Shown here: piece by piece, positions 26,901 through 36,006 of the stretch
Position numbering within the stretch: the stretch's first letter is position 1
Layout: each line of letters starts with the position of its first letter
NCBI RefSeq assembly: GCF_030503735.1
Contig: NZ_CP073096.1
Coordinates: 1,488,001 to 1,552,000, forward strand
DNA from: Corynebacterium tuberculostearicum
GTDB lineage: Bacteria > Actinomycetota > Actinomycetes > Mycobacteriales > Mycobacteriaceae
Reading direction: 5' to 3'
DNA length: 64,000 bases
Made by a program: the position numbers and the translations under genes
Notes under the pieces: generated by a model
What the model was told of the DNA's origin: nothing
Seen by the model: the letters and a program-made list of their open reading frames with translations, nothing else
Database searches by the model: none

Positions 26901-27697
26901 TGGCCGCCGGTGGCTTCGATGCCGCAGGTCTCTGGACCATGGGCTAAGGCTAACTGCAGCACCATCGCGCGCACCATATCGCGCGCGGGGTCCTCAGACT
27001 CGCTGTTGCGCGCGCATGCGCTTCCGGAAACGGACAGGAAGCGAAACGCCTGTAGTTGAATGACTACTGGCATATCGGGCACGGTGCCTACCGCCTTGAT
27101 GGTCTGGCGCATGCTTACCGCACACACTGGATCCAGATCCTCAGTCGCGCCAGAATCCGGCACGTTGATGGGCGTGCACAAGGTGGTGGGACCAGTTCCC
27201 ACGCGAACTTCGAGGGCATCCGGATCATCGGGTCCACGCTCCCACATGCGACGCGAGCCCACCATCACGCTCAACTCCCCCGGTGCGGGGTGGCGATAGG
27301 TCTCATGCGCGCGCTGCGCGGCCGCATTCCGCAGCGCCTTTTCCCGCAGAGCTTTGATGTGGCGCAGGTAGGTGCGCCGAGTCTCATCCGGATCTTGTCC
27401 GCCGTTATTGGGCCCAAACATCATGGCCATGCTCGCTAGCATCATCAGCGGAAACATCAAGGCCATAGGGCTAATCTGGCGCGAGCTTCCCGCACCCAGC
27501 ACCATAAGGGCTACCATGCCGAGCATCGCCGCAATCATCACCACCGGAAGAAGCAACCGTACCAGCGGCACCGGTTGCGGGCGCACCGCCTCTGGAACCT
27601 CCTCGGCCTCTATGCTGCCGGTGGGCAGCGGTGGTGCTGTATCCCGCAACGGCATGGTCAACGGCTCGATCACGCGGGTCTCCCCGATCCCAAGCAT
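23975..27697 (-). CDS. eccC: Type VII secretion ATPase EccC (fused EccCa/EccCb)
   Basis: A 1,240-residue FtsK/SpoIIIE-type ATPase with two N-terminal membrane helices (about 43-68 and 76-95), then three ATPase domains in one chain. Walker A motifs are at 443-450 (GATGSGKS), 795-802 (GGPQSGKS) and 1043-1050 (GAQGCGKS). Matching Walker B strands are VIVVDEFSE, FLVIDGWHH and YLVIDDADLL. All three P-loops keep the lysine and serine. Domain 1 powers export and domain 3 normally binds the EsxB tail. It is divergent from eccD across 152 bp. Confidence 0.96.
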   Translation of the reverse strand: MLGIGETRVIEPLTMPLRDTAPPLPTGSIEAEEVPEAVRPQPVPLVRLLLPVVMIAAMLGMVALMVLGAGSSRQISPMALMFPLMMLASMAMMFGPNNGGQDPDETRRTYLRHIKALREKALRNAAAQRAHETYRHPAPGELSVMVGSRRMWERGPDDPDALEVRVGTGPTTLCTPINVPDSGATEDLDPVCAVSMRQTIKAVGTVPDMPVVIQLQAFRFLSVSGSACARNSESEDPARDMVRAMVLQLALAHGPETCGIEATGGQWEWLKWLPHAREPEKARFRILVVDGVLTTGTENFFHDDSYTTIIEVGGAPSSALGVRAEHEGLCLVAGQELQVATAAGVEVLGAPDGMSAPSSTLLARSMAAFRRPDSTAGRRGTDLMGLLGYRDVEELAASGMWQGREGSARLMVPIGIDTVGQPVTVDLKESAHGGMGPHGLCIGATGSGKSELLRTLVTALSATHSPDELNLVLVDFKGGATFLGCDRLPHTSAVITNLEEESTLVERMYDAISGEMNRRQELLRTAGNFANVGEYNASATAVDEHGPLPALVIVVDEFSELLGQHPDFAELFVAVGRLGRSLHVHLLLASQRLEEGRLRGLDSHLSYRIGLKTFSSAESRQVLGVTDAYHLPGQPGAGYLKSDAEALTRFQASYVSGPLPRRALASGSLDGHSALPSGRVQLFHGWAQEVEDAGSEVVLDESTTVLSEVVRAAAQEAQLRGQSAHRIWLPPLPPVIELSALPGLSAAHDARAPSTAADQGQLLAPIGIIDRTYYQRQDELIIDFTQHGGHMALCGGPQSGKSSALRTIVSALALRHSPREARFYVIDLGGGQLASLDRLPHVSGVAGREEGEKVRRIVDEVAGFIRRPEQRATFLVIDGWHHIGTSNAEFEDLSEKVTEIVADGASAHVHVVIATSRWTTMRPAIRDLIANRLELRLGEALDSLIDRKLQQKLPSAPGRGLTSAGENMLLARTSNQDIAHICRVHAAADPVPSLKMLPAVLTPGALAAQGEVLAGEIAWGIGGRDLDTLTWNPSREPHLVAIGAQGCGKSTFLAQIMRGISGFARKDARLVVIDQRRAHLGTLDEDMVAAYAATQSSVQETILDTVRTLESRLPGPDITPAQLAARDWWEGPDIYLVIDDADLLSDIALSPLLELLPHARDIGLHLVIARKSGGIGRALFGQFFSAVRDLQPALLLFDADRDEGTIFGLKPSHQPPGRGQWSIRGENLGIAQAVYTEGEK

Positions 27698-27787
27698 GCC
27701 TTAATACCTCCCCCGAGCCACGCGCCAAGCGCCCTTGGCCCCCTGCCAAGATTCCCCGCGCTGCGGTGGACACGTCGCCTCTAGTAA

Positions 27788-27802
27788 GCCACAATATGTG
27801 GC
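27788..27802. promoter_or_regulatory. Palindrome in the eccC-eccD divergent promoter region
   Basis: A perfect inverted repeat GCCACA-ATA-TGTGGC lies in the middle of the 152 bp between the divergent eccC and eccD starts. Its position suggests an operator acting on both arms. No regulator can be named. Confidence 0.4.
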
Positions 27803-27849
27803 ATTGGGCAAGGGGGACGCCCACAATCCATTCAAAGTTCGGGGGAATC

Positions 27850-29277
27850 ATGACTACTGCTACGGCGCACCACCTGCGCCTTACCATCCGCATACACGCC
27901 GGCACTTTTCACAAAGAAGCAGACGTGGCGCTGCCGCTAAGTTCTAGCGTGGGCGAGCTTTTGGCCGAAATCACGGACTTGGTGGACGCTCCCACCATTT
28001 CCGAGCCTTGGCGTGCCAGCACTGTTTCTGGCCGCGCCATCGATCTCACCGCACCGCTGGCCGCCACTCCGCTCACGGAAGGCGCAATTCTTGTCCTGAG
28101 CCCGCGTGAGCGCCGACCCGCGCCCGTAATCCGGGATGCCGCAGAATCCCTCGCCGCCGCGGCCGAAGAGGATTCTACTGCCGCTCTTCCCACCGTCTGG
28201 GCATGGGCGGGGCTGCTTGCTGCTTTCATCTTGGCCCGGGCTTCAGCCCCGCCTATAGCAGCCTGGGCGGCTTTGTCCGTCGGTGCCTTCTTGCTAGCGC
28301 TGTGGACTCGGGCGCTTTCGCTAGTACACCTCACCTTGGCGGCCGGCATGGTGTGCGGTTGGGTGGCAATTTCGCCCGCGCTTGGCGACGTCCCCTTCGC
28401 CGCCCTAACTGCCAGCTCCACCCTCCTCCTTGTTCAGCTTGCCTGCCACGTCACCAGGTTGAGTACGGTGCGCACCACCGCAGCAGTGCTCACCGTAGCG
28501 GCGCTTTTATTGGTTGCAACCCTCGGCTATCTGCTGCCGGGTCTCGGTACGGGGCTGCACACCAGTCATGGTACGGCGGCCGCCGCGTGCACCATCATCG
28601 CAGGCATCATTCTGTTGGCCACAGCGCCAGCGGCAAGCATCGCCACTGCCGGTCTCAAGGTCCCGCAATTGCCCACCGCCGGCCAAGATCTCGCGGTATC
28701 TGATGCCCTACAACCAGATGTGGATACCCGCGCGCAGCGGGCCGGGCGCGCCTACGAGGGAATATGCTGTGGCCTTGCGCTCTGCCTCATTCCGGCTCTT
28801 TTCGCCCTCTCGCTTACGGGTAGTGGCGCGGCTCTTTCGCGGACCAGCGGTGCCCCTGATTCTCTCGCCGAATACATTGCGGTGCTCTTTGGTACCCAGC
28901 ACACCGGCCTAGGATTCGTCCAAGCGCTGTGCGTTACCGTCGCGGGGGCCGTGGTGATGCACGCCGCTCGACACGGTCGTGCGCTGGCTAGTTGGGCGCT
29001 GATGCTGCTTGCCATCGCCTCGTGCCTTGCAACCTGCTTGTGCGCTACCCACGCCGTGGCGGATTCGGGGCTTGTGGCTTCTTGGGCACCGGCTCTCGTC
29101 TCCGGCCTGGTCTTGGCAGCGATGATAAGTGCCCCGCTGTGGGCGCCCAAGGTTGCTGAATTGGAGCCCACCACTATTGCTTGGTTTGAACGCATCGAAT
29201 CGCTAGCCATTGCCGCTAGTCTTCCCTTGGGCTTGCACCTTGCGGGTATCTTCGTGCTTATTAGGGGGTTGGGATGA
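27850..29277 (+). CDS. eccD: Type VII secretion membrane channel protein EccD
   Basis: I place the start at the ATG at 27850 (MTTATAHHLRLTIRIHAG) behind a TTCGGGGGAA element. The open frame runs further upstream but across the promoter region. The 475-residue protein has an N-terminal ubiquitin-like YukD domain (about 1-90) and then about eleven hydrophobic helices (from residue 117). Both are defining for EccD, the multi-spanning core of the secretion pore. Its stop overlaps the mycP start (ATGA). Confidence 0.95.
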   Translation: MTTATAHHLRLTIRIHAGTFHKEADVALPLSSSVGELLAEITDLVDAPTISEPWRASTVSGRAIDLTAPLAATPLTEGAILVLSPRERRPAPVIRDAAESLAAAAEEDSTAALPTVWAWAGLLAAFILARASAPPIAAWAALSVGAFLLALWTRALSLVHLTLAAGMVCGWVAISPALGDVPFAALTASSTLLLVQLACHVTRLSTVRTTAAVLTVAALLLVATLGYLLPGLGTGLHTSHGTAAAACTIIAGIILLATAPAASIATAGLKVPQLPTAGQDLAVSDALQPDVDTRAQRAGRAYEGICCGLALCLIPALFALSLTGSGAALSRTSGAPDSLAEYIAVLFGTQHTGLGFVQALCVTVAGAVVMHAARHGRALASWALMLLAIASCLATCLCATHAVADSGLVASWAPALVSGLVLAAMISAPLWAPKVAELEPTTIAWFERIESLAIAASLPLGLHLAGIFVLIRGLG

Positions 29278-30395
29278 TACGCTGCCGATTTCCTGCCGTT
29301 CACGTAGGCCGAAGTCGTACTCTCTCCGTTTACGCGGCCGCCGCGATGCTGCCTGGTGTCGTGCTGGCGGCTGTAGCTACTTCCGCACCGAACGCTGCTG
29401 CCCGCGAACCGGATCACGAGTGCGCGACCGCGCATGCCTCACCGCTATCGCCTCAGCCCAACGAAGATCAGCGCGATTACCGGGCTCGCCTCCATTCCTT
29501 TGCCACTGGTGAAGGCGTAAAGGTAGCCGTGATCGATACGGGTGTGGAGCCCCACGACCAACTGCGGAATCTTAGCGGCGGCGCAGACCTCGTCGCCCCA
29601 GAGGATCCCGAACCACACCGCGATTGCGACTTGCACGGAACCGTAGTGGCCGGTGTCATTGCGGGCCACGATATAGGAATCGCCCCGCGGGCAGAGATCT
29701 ATGCCGTGCGCCAGACCAGCGCGCATTACCGCAAAGAGAAAGAAGAAAGCACCACTGGTTCGCTGGATACCTTGGCCCAGGCGATTGATGACGCCGCCGA
29801 TGCCGGCGCCCGCATTATCAATGTCTCTGTGGTTTCCTGCGTCCCACCGGATGTGGCCGCGCAGGTGGATACCTCTCGGTTGGACGGTGCCTTAGCGCAC
29901 GCGGAGAACTCCGGAGCGCTGGTCATTACTGCTTCTGGCAATGCCTCTTCTGGCGGATGTGAAATGGGTGACCGCGTCTTTCCAGCGGATTCGCCTACGG
30001 TGCTTTCGGTGAGTGCCCAAGCGGATTCTCATGAACTCGCTGACTACTCTCTGAATTCGGCCGAAGGTCCCCAGCTTGCCGCGCAAGGATTTGTGCCACT
30101 TGCTCTAAACCCCGCAGGAGGCTGGGCCGATGGCAAGGAGGGCGCTGATGGCACTGCACAGTTCCATGGCACGTCCTTTGCTGCGCCGGTGGTCAGCGGC
30201 ACGGCTGCATTGCTGGCGCAGCGCTTTCCCAACGATAGCCCGGCTGCGCTCCGCGACCGATTGAAAGACGCCGCGCAGCCGGGGCACGGATTCATCGACC
30301 CGCTTACGGTGCTCACCCATGTGGAATCAGCTTCGGGCATTGACACCAGGGCGATGGTGTCTGAGTTCATGACATATTTGACAGTCTGTGCCTGA
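29274..30395 (+). pseudogene. mycP: Mycosin protease MycP, 5' part, anchor lost through IS insertion
   Basis: The frame encodes a subtilisin-like mycosin with a signal peptide and an intact catalytic triad: Asp88 (AVIDTGV), His121 (DLHGTVVAG) and Ser301 (FHGTSFAAP). After residue 361 an IS481-family element at 30358 replaces the native tail with 12 IS-encoded residues and a stop. The native last 40 codons, holding the C-terminal membrane helix, survive beyond the element at 31806-31928. The 373-residue product could still fold as a protease but would be released rather than held at the ESX pore. The intact gene would encode 401 residues. Confidence 0.92.
30346..30357. repeat. Left target-site duplication of the IS481-family element
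   Basis: CCAGGGCGATGG ends directly before the element and recurs at 31795-31806 directly after it. Joining the two sides at this repeat restores the mycP frame, which supports both the boundaries and a recent insertion. Confidence 0.85.
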
Positions 30396-31794
30396 GGGAA
30401 CCGTCGTGATGCTTGACAGATCAGCCGCGACATATTTGACGCTTAGGGCTACCTTACCGTGTCGGGTGATGCTTGACTGGTGAGTCGGGACATGTTTGAC
30501 ACTATGAACAGTCCTAACCGCAATATGGCCATTGTCCGAGCAGTCCGTGAGCAAAAGCGCAGCCCGTCAAAGGTAGCTAAGCAATTTGGTATTTCCCGGC
30601 AGCGCGTCTATCAAATCCTCAACGCTTTCGACGCCGGCGGTGCCAAGGCTGTCGCGCCGAAATCACGTGCCCCACACACCCATCCACAGGCCGTGCCAGA
30701 TAAGTTGCGGGCAGAAATTGTTACTATCCGTCGTCAACTAACGCGTCATGGGCTTGATGCAGGACCCGAGACTATTGCTTTTCACCTTGAAAGAGACGGA
30801 AAACGCAGCCCGTCTACGTCTACGATTCGACGCATCTTGGCCAAAGAGGGACTTATCATCCCGGAGCCGAAAAAGAAGCCTAAAAGCTCATTTATCCGCT
30901 TTGAAGCAGCCATGCCCAATGAATGCTGGCAGGCAGACATCACCCATATCTTCCTAGCCGATGGCACCAGGGTTGACGTCCTAGATTTCCTCGATGACCA
31001 CTCGCGCTACCTTTTATCGATTACCGCTGCCAGCTCTTTTACAGGCCCACAAGTAGCTGCTGAGCTTACTCGATTGATAACAACCTATGGTCCGCCAGCA
31101 TCGACGCTTACAGATAACGGGTTAGTCTTTACTGCCCGCTTAGCTGGGCGTAAAGGCGGACGAAATGCTTTTGAAAAAGTCTTGAGTACGTACAAAATTC
31201 AGCAGAAAAACGGCCGCCCAGGCCACCCGCAAACGCAAGGGAAAATTGAGAGATTCCACCAAACACTCAAAAAATGGATCACTGCCAGACCACCCGCGAA
31301 AACTATAGGTGAACTGCAAGAACAACTAGATGAATTTCGCGACTACTACAACATTCACCGCCCTCACCGAGCGCTTGGCAGGCGCAGCCCGCACCACAGC
31401 TACACGACAGGACCCAAAGCCAGCCCAGGTGATAACCCAAAGCAAGAATGGCGCACCAGAAACGACATTGTCTGGGACAACGGCAAAGTCACTGTGCGCT
31501 ACGCTGGCAAGCTTTTCCACTTAGGCATCGGTAGAGCCTTTAAGCGACAAAAAGTCCTCATGGTCATAGCCGACAATCACGTCATCACATCACTAGCCGA
31601 AACCGGCGAAGTGATCACCGAGCACTACATCGACACAGCCCGCGACTATCAAAGGCCCTACTGGAAACAAGGAGACCCGCCCCAAGCCACGAAATAAAAG
31701 AAACCGGCACTCCAGAACAAAAAGCAACTGGAATGCCGGTTTGTCAACAATGTCGCGACTCATCTGTCAAACATGTCGCGACTCATAACAGACA
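30358..31794 (+). mobile_element. IS481-family insertion sequence, 1,437 bp, inside mycP
   Basis: The element starts TGTCTGAG and ends with CAGACA, giving a 6 bp perfect terminal inverted repeat. It is flanked by a 12 bp duplication of CCAGGGCGATGG. Both ends carry extra copies of a GACATRTTTGACA motif: three on the left (30371, 30429, 30489) and two on the right in inverse orientation (31742, 31765). These are probably transposase-binding sites. It carries one transposase gene in the same direction as mycP. Confidence 0.9.
30504..31697 (+). CDS. IS481-family transposase
   Basis: An N-terminal helix-turn-helix (VAKQFGISRQRVYQIL) is followed by an rve integrase core with the DDE residues in WQADITH, LTDNGLVF and GKIERFHQTL. 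ATG 30504 (MNSPNRNMAIVR) gives 397 residues. The frame is open back to GTG 30480, with another ATG at 30492 inside an end-repeat, so the start is uncertain. The frame is complete, so the element may be active. Confidence 0.93.
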   Translation: MNSPNRNMAIVRAVREQKRSPSKVAKQFGISRQRVYQILNAFDAGGAKAVAPKSRAPHTHPQAVPDKLRAEIVTIRRQLTRHGLDAGPETIAFHLERDGKRSPSTSTIRRILAKEGLIIPEPKKKPKSSFIRFEAAMPNECWQADITHIFLADGTRVDVLDFLDDHSRYLLSITAASSFTGPQVAAELTRLITTYGPPASTLTDNGLVFTARLAGRKGGRNAFEKVLSTYKIQQKNGRPGHPQTQGKIERFHQTLKKWITARPPAKTIGELQEQLDEFRDYYNIHRPHRALGRRSPHHSYTTGPKASPGDNPKQEWRTRNDIVWDNGKVTVRYAGKLFHLGIGRAFKRQKVLMVIADNHVITSLAETGEVITEHYIDTARDYQRPYWKQGDPPQATK

Positions 31795-31806
31795 CCAGGG
31801 CGATGG
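31795..31806. repeat. Right target-site duplication of the IS481-family element
   Basis: Second copy of CCAGGGCGATGG, identical to 30346-30357, directly after the CAGACA end of the element. Confidence 0.85.
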
Positions 31807-31928
31807 CCATCGAACCCGCCGAAGAAAACGCATCGTGTGCACCCCAACGCAGTTCCTGGGTGCTGGGCGGCTTGGTACTCTCACTAGCTGCATGGGCAGC
31901 CTGGCGAGGGATGCGGCCTAAGAGCTGA
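31806..31928 (+). pseudogene. mycP: mycP 3' remnant encoding the membrane anchor
   Basis: Forty codons continue the mycP frame after removal of the element: a polar stretch (AIEPAEENAS), the hydrophobic helix SWVLGGLVLSLAAWAAW, a basic RGMRPKS end and TGA. This is the C-terminal anchor that fixes mycosins in the membrane. It has no start of its own and should not be made. It overlaps the convergent eccB end by 11 bp. Confidence 0.9.
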
Positions 31929-33204
31929 CCTGCAAGGCTTGGTCACGACTCAGCGCCGAACCTTCCGGCAACAGCCGCAGGATCTCCCACGGTACTCGCG
32001 CGCCCACGCCTGTACCCAGGGCTTCCAAGGTCTCTTTATCCTTGACCTCGTGCCGCTGCCCCGTGGGTGAGACCACGTGATAACCATGGCCGCTGTCCGC
32101 ACCTACTCCACCAGCATTGAGCCCACCGAAGCGATGTGCCACCGCCTTGCCAGCCAAGGCAACGGTACCTGCTTGGGCGGGTACCACTACCCCGCCGCCC
32201 TCGTTGCCCGCGCACATCCAGCCGTCGTCTGGGTTTAAGAAACGGAACGACGCGGAGGGAAGGTTGAGGTTTAAGGGGGCGTCGGCAAGCGCGGCTACCT
32301 CCTGCGGCGAAGCTGCCGATTCCTTGGCCCCTAGGCCCGTAAGCATCTCCGCTTGGGTGGGCGTGAGCTCTGCTACGCCCTTGGCTGTGCGCGCCCATAA
32401 GCCTTGGCCGGTGTCGATAACCTCGGGCGGATCGGCCGGAAAGTTCAGCGGTGGCAGCTCCTCAAAAGCATTGAGCAGCTCGGGAGGCACGGGCCAGGTG
32501 TGGGTGCTGTCTTCCACGCCGATGGCGCGCCGCACCACGCGCCCCTCAGTGCTGGAGGGATCTGGCAACGCTACGCGACCTTCCTGAGTGATAAGCCACT
32601 GCGTGCCTTCAGAGTCTACTAATGCGGCTCGCTTTTGGCCCAAGCCTTCCTGCTCAGGCTCGGCTAGGACAATGACCTCCTGCGAAGCGACCTGCTGGCC
32701 GCCAATACTGGTCGGGCTCTCCGCGGCGGGAGCCTCATCTTTGCCGGCCAAACAAGCTGTCCACTGCTGTTGTGGGGACTCGCCTTCGGCCGCAAGATAC
32801 CCCGGCGCATCCGCGATGCCCACCGGCGAGCCCAATAAGGCTTCCTGCAGGTGCTCATCTCCGATGGTCTGCGCCTCCGCTGCCTGCCCGGCGATAATGC
32901 GCGCAGACGCCAGGTTGAATACTGGGTGGTAGGTGTCGTGGACATCCACAAAGAGCTGCCCTTGCTGCGAGCGAACGATCGGCGCATCGCCTGGCTGCGG
33001 ACTTGGTTGCAACCATGCCAACATACCGGACCCTACCGCCAGGAAGGCGACGCCGACCCCACCGAAAAGTAGAGCTTTCCGGCGCCTAGCCAAAGGATCA
33101 TGAATCATGCGGATATCGCCCAGCACAAGCCCATGCTCGACGCGGCGACGCAAGAATTTATGGCCCGATACCTGGGCCTTGGTAGTAGGCAGCGGACGTG
33201 CCAT
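31918..33204 (-). CDS. eccB: Type VII secretion protein EccB
   Basis: A 428-residue EccB with a short cytosolic N-terminus (KAQVSGHKFLRRRVEHGLV, typical of the family), one membrane helix (about 43-65) and a large periplasmic domain with paired cysteines. EccB is part of the EccBCDE pore complex; its outer domain may act as an ATPase. It lies tail-to-tail with mycP. The ATG sits behind TTCGGGGGAA. A CTGTGT...ACACAG inverted repeat lies 20 bp further upstream. I find no eccE in the window. Confidence 0.94.
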   Translation of the reverse strand: MARPLPTTKAQVSGHKFLRRRVEHGLVLGDIRMIHDPLARRRKALLFGGVGVAFLAVGSGMLAWLQPSPQPGDAPIVRSQQGQLFVDVHDTYHPVFNLASARIIAGQAAEAQTIGDEHLQEALLGSPVGIADAPGYLAAEGESPQQQWTACLAGKDEAPAAESPTSIGGQQVASQEVIVLAEPEQEGLGQKRAALVDSEGTQWLITQEGRVALPDPSSTEGRVVRRAIGVEDSTHTWPVPPELLNAFEELPPLNFPADPPEVIDTGQGLWARTAKGVAELTPTQAEMLTGLGAKESAASPQEVAALADAPLNLNLPSASFRFLNPDDGWMCAGNEGGGVVVPAQAGTVALAGKAVAHRFGGLNAGGVGADSGHGYHVVSPTGQRHEVKDKETLEALGTGVGARVPWEILRLLPEGSALSRDQALQVSS

Positions 33205-33278
33205 GATTTTCCCCCGAAAAGTCTGTGTACACCCAGCACACAGGCTAACCCAGGTGGCAGCCCACCGCCACTTGGGCG

Positions 33279-34172
33279 CTAATCGGCGCTGCGCCTTTCG
33301 CGGGTCACTTCTGCGCGCGCCGCCAGCTGGTCCGCCGCCGGGTAATCAACGGCAACTAGCGAAAGCCCCTTTGCCGGGGCCACAGGAATGCTCGAGGAAC
33401 GCTTCGTCTCTTGGAGCAGCGACGCGGCGAAGTCAGCACCGCGGCGCCCCTCCCCCACACGCAGGCAGCACCCTACCAAGGAGCGCACCATCGACCAGCA
33501 AAAAGCATCGGCGCTCACGCGGGCTTCAAAAAGCTCTGGTTCTTCTGGAGTTGAAACATCTCGCCAGGAAAAATCCTGCAATTCACGGATGGTCGTGGCA
33601 TTCGGCTTGGCTTTGCAAAAGGCCGCAAAGTCATGCAGGCCCACCAGCGCGGTGGCGGCTTCCTGCATGGCATCGATATCCACTGGCTTAATCCACTCGG
33701 CCGTATCCCGCGCACGGGTCGGCAGCGCGCCGCGCAGGTTGGTGGTAATCCGGTACACGTAGTGCCGCCGCAGCGCCGAAAAACGCGCATCGAAGCCTGC
33801 AGGCGCAAACTCGCAGCCATGCACCCGCACGTCCTCTGGCAAGAGCTTTGCTAACCGACGCACCAGCTTCCCCGGCTCCCCCGCCACCGAGCGCTGATCC
33901 AGCATCTCTGTAGGAACGTCCACGTGCGCCACCTGGCCACGAGCGTGAACACCGGCATCCGTCCGGCCAGCGACCATAAGCGGGACCTCTGTGCGAGCAA
34001 TCATCGCCAGCTTTTCTTCCAGCACGCCTTGCACGGTACGAAGACCGCCCTTCTGCTTGGCCCAACCGTGGAAATCCGTGCCGTCATAGGCCAAGTCCAA
34101 GCGCAGGCGAACGAATCCGTCCGCCGGCCCCTCTGGGGTGGTAGATGCTGCAACAGTCATGGTGGGCTTCAT
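33279..34172 (-). CDS. truA: tRNA pseudouridine(38-40) synthase
   Basis: TruA modifies U38-U40 in tRNA anticodon arms. The catalytic aspartate is in [14 protein letters not shown]. The family start region [16 protein letters not shown] and [10 protein letters not shown] are present. I choose the ATG at 34172 ([10 protein letters not shown]); the frame opens at 34223, and ATG 34160 is also possible. It follows rplQ after a terminator, the common actinobacterial order rplQ-truA, and precedes eccB by 74 bp. Confidence 0.94.
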   Translation of the reverse strand: MKPTMTVAASTTPEGPADGFVRLRLDLAYDGTDFHGWAKQKGGLRTVQGVLEEKLAMIARTEVPLMVAGRTDAGVHARGQVAHVDVPTEMLDQRSVAGEPGKLVRRLAKLLPEDVRVHGCEFAPAGFDARFSALRRHYVYRITTNLRGALPTRARDTAEWIKPVDIDAMQEAATALVGLHDFAAFCKAKPNATTIRELQDFSWRDVSTPEEPELFEARVSADAFCWSMVRSLVGCCLRVGEGRRGADFAASLLQETKRSSSIPVAPAKGLSLVAVDYPAADQLAARAEVTRERRSAD

Positions 34173-34244
34173 GCTACCGGAGTGTTTTCTGCTCGCCGAC
34201 GCTAGGTCTGGCGCTGGAGGCAAGGCCCGCCAAGCGTAAACATG

Positions 34245-34284
34245 AAAAAGCCGCCGCCCTCCCAGAGGTGGGAAAGGCGGCGGC
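34245..34284 (-). terminator. Terminator after rplQ
   Basis: On the minus strand GCCGCCGCC pairs with GGCGGCGGC around a loop that itself pairs (TCCCACCTCTGGGA), followed by TTTTT. It ends the rpsM-rpsK-rpsD-rpoA-rplQ transcript. Confidence 0.9.
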
Positions 34285-34307
34285 TAAGCGCTAAGGCCGA
34301 AGAGGAA

Positions 34308-34805
34308 TTACTTCTCCTCGGACTCCTCAGCTGCGGTCTCCTCGGCAGGTGCCTCGGTCTCTGCAGCTTCGTCTGCCTTAGCTTCCTCAGCCTCAGCGGC
34401 CTTGGAAGCGGCAGCGCGGGTAGCGCGGTTAGCCTCGGAGGTCACAGTCTCCTCGAGAACGAGGGAGATCTGGGACATCGGGGCGTTGTCACCAGTGCGG
34501 TTGTCCAGCTTGATGGTGCGGGTGTAGCCACCCTCACGGTTCTCAAACTTCGGTGCGACCTCGTCGAACAGGTAGGAAACGACATCCTTGCGCGGGATGA
34601 GCTTCAGCACTGCGCGGCGGTCAGCAACGGTGCCGGACTTAGCCTTGGTGATGATCTTTTCGATGTACGGGCGAAGAACCTTCGCCTTGGCATCGGTGGT
34701 CTTGATAGCGCCGTGCTCGATCAGGCTGGCTGCCAAGTTGCTCAGCATGTGAGCCTGCTGCTTGGCGGAGCCGCCGAGACGGGCACCCTTCTTAGGGGTT
34801 GGCAT
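34308..34805 (-). CDS. rplQ: 50S ribosomal protein L17
   Basis: A 165-residue L17 starting [20 protein letters not shown]. The core ends near residue 120. The remaining acidic Glu/Ala-rich tail of about 45 residues is a usual actinobacterial extension. It is the last gene of the alpha operon, 76 bp after rpoA. Confidence 0.97.
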   Translation of the reverse strand: MPTPKKGARLGGSAKQQAHMLSNLAASLIEHGAIKTTDAKAKVLRPYIEKIITKAKSGTVADRRAVLKLIPRKDVVSYLFDEVAPKFENREGGYTRTIKLDNRTGDNAPMSQISLVLEETVTSEANRATRAAASKAAEAEEAKADEAAETEAPAEETAAEESEEK

Positions 34806-34881
34806 TGTGTACTCCTCGTATGCGGTAAAAGTTGAGCGCGCGGCAATAGGAATGAATATTGCCGCAAGTCAGCGGGGTTCT

Positions 34882-35892
34882 TTACTCGGAATCCTCAGCA
34901 GCCGGATCCTTGAAGTCACCGGTTTCTGCGTCGTAGCCCTCGAGCTGGGTTGGGTCGAAATCCTCAGGGGTGTCCTTAAGAGCCAGGCCCAGGTTAGCCA
35001 GCTTGATCTTTACCTCATTGATCGACTTCTGGCCGAAGTTGCGGATATCCAGCAGGTCGGACTCGGTGCATTCAGCGAGCTCGCCCACAGTGTGGATCTC
35101 CTGACGCTTCAGGCAGTTATAAGAGCGGACGGAGAAGTTCAGATCCTCGATCGGCATACCATAAGCAGCGATGTACTCGGTCTCCTGCGGAGAGGGTCCG
35201 ATCTCAATGCCTTCGGCGGCGTTATTCAGCTCGCGAGCCAAGCCAAAGAGCTCGACCAGGGTGCCACCGGCGGAAGCCAGGGCATCGCGGGCAGAAATCG
35301 AGTTTTTGGTTTCGACGTCGATGGTCAGCTTGTCAAAGTCGGTGCGCTGCTCAACACGAGTTGCCTCGACCTTGTAGGAGACCTTAAGAACCGGGGAGTA
35401 AATCTGGTCGACCGGGATGCGGCCGATCTCACCGGAGGTAGGAGCGGCTGGGACGTAGCCACGGCCGCGCTCGACGACGAGCTCAATGTCCAGCTTAGCG
35501 GTGTCATTCAGGGAAGCGATGTGCAGATCCGGGTTGTGGATCTCCACGCCAGCCGGCGGCTGGATATCGCCCGCGGTGACATCGCCTGGGCCTTCCTTGC
35601 TCAGGTACATAACAACCGGCTCATCGGAGTCGGAAGAAAGCACCATGCTCTTGATGTTCAAGATGATCTCGGAAACGTCTTCCTTCACACCGTTGATAGT
35701 GGTGAACTCATGGAGAACACCATCGATCTTGATGGAGGTTACCGCTGCACCCGGGATGGAGGACAGCAGGGTACGACGCAGCGAGTTACCGAGGGTGTAG
35801 CCAAAGCCCGGCTCGAGCGGTTCGATGACGAACTTGGAACGAGACGAGTCGATGAATTCCTCGGTGAGCTGAGGACGCTGGGAAATGAGCAT
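34882..35892 (-). CDS. rpoA: RNA polymerase alpha subunit
   Basis: A 336-residue alpha subunit. The N-terminal dimerisation domain ([25 protein letters not shown]) is followed by a C-terminal domain (about 250-310) with the helix-hairpin-helix motif [19 protein letters not shown] that contacts UP elements and activators. Complete and normal length. Confidence 0.98.
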   Translation of the reverse strand: MLISQRPQLTEEFIDSSRSKFVIEPLEPGFGYTLGNSLRRTLLSSIPGAAVTSIKIDGVLHEFTTINGVKEDVSEIILNIKSMVLSSDSDEPVVMYLSKEGPGDVTAGDIQPPAGVEIHNPDLHIASLNDTAKLDIELVVERGRGYVPAAPTSGEIGRIPVDQIYSPVLKVSYKVEATRVEQRTDFDKLTIDVETKNSISARDALASAGGTLVELFGLARELNNAAEGIEIGPSPQETEYIAAYGMPIEDLNFSVRSYNCLKRQEIHTVGELAECTESDLLDIRNFGQKSINEVKIKLANLGLALKDTPEDFDPTQLEGYDAETGDFKDPAAEDSE

Positions 35893-36006
35893 TGAAATTC
35901 TCCTTTTCGGCGACCGCTATTTGACGCCGGTAGAGGGGTAAAAATCTTCGGGTTCGAAGATTCCTGGTTATCCGCCAAGCCATCACAGGCCGTGCGGTAT
36001 AACAGT

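Noticed and set aside
30396..30402. GGGAACC in the IS481-type element as another ESX-type promoter
   Set aside because: The second conserved block (CAGTCCAAT) is absent at the required distance.
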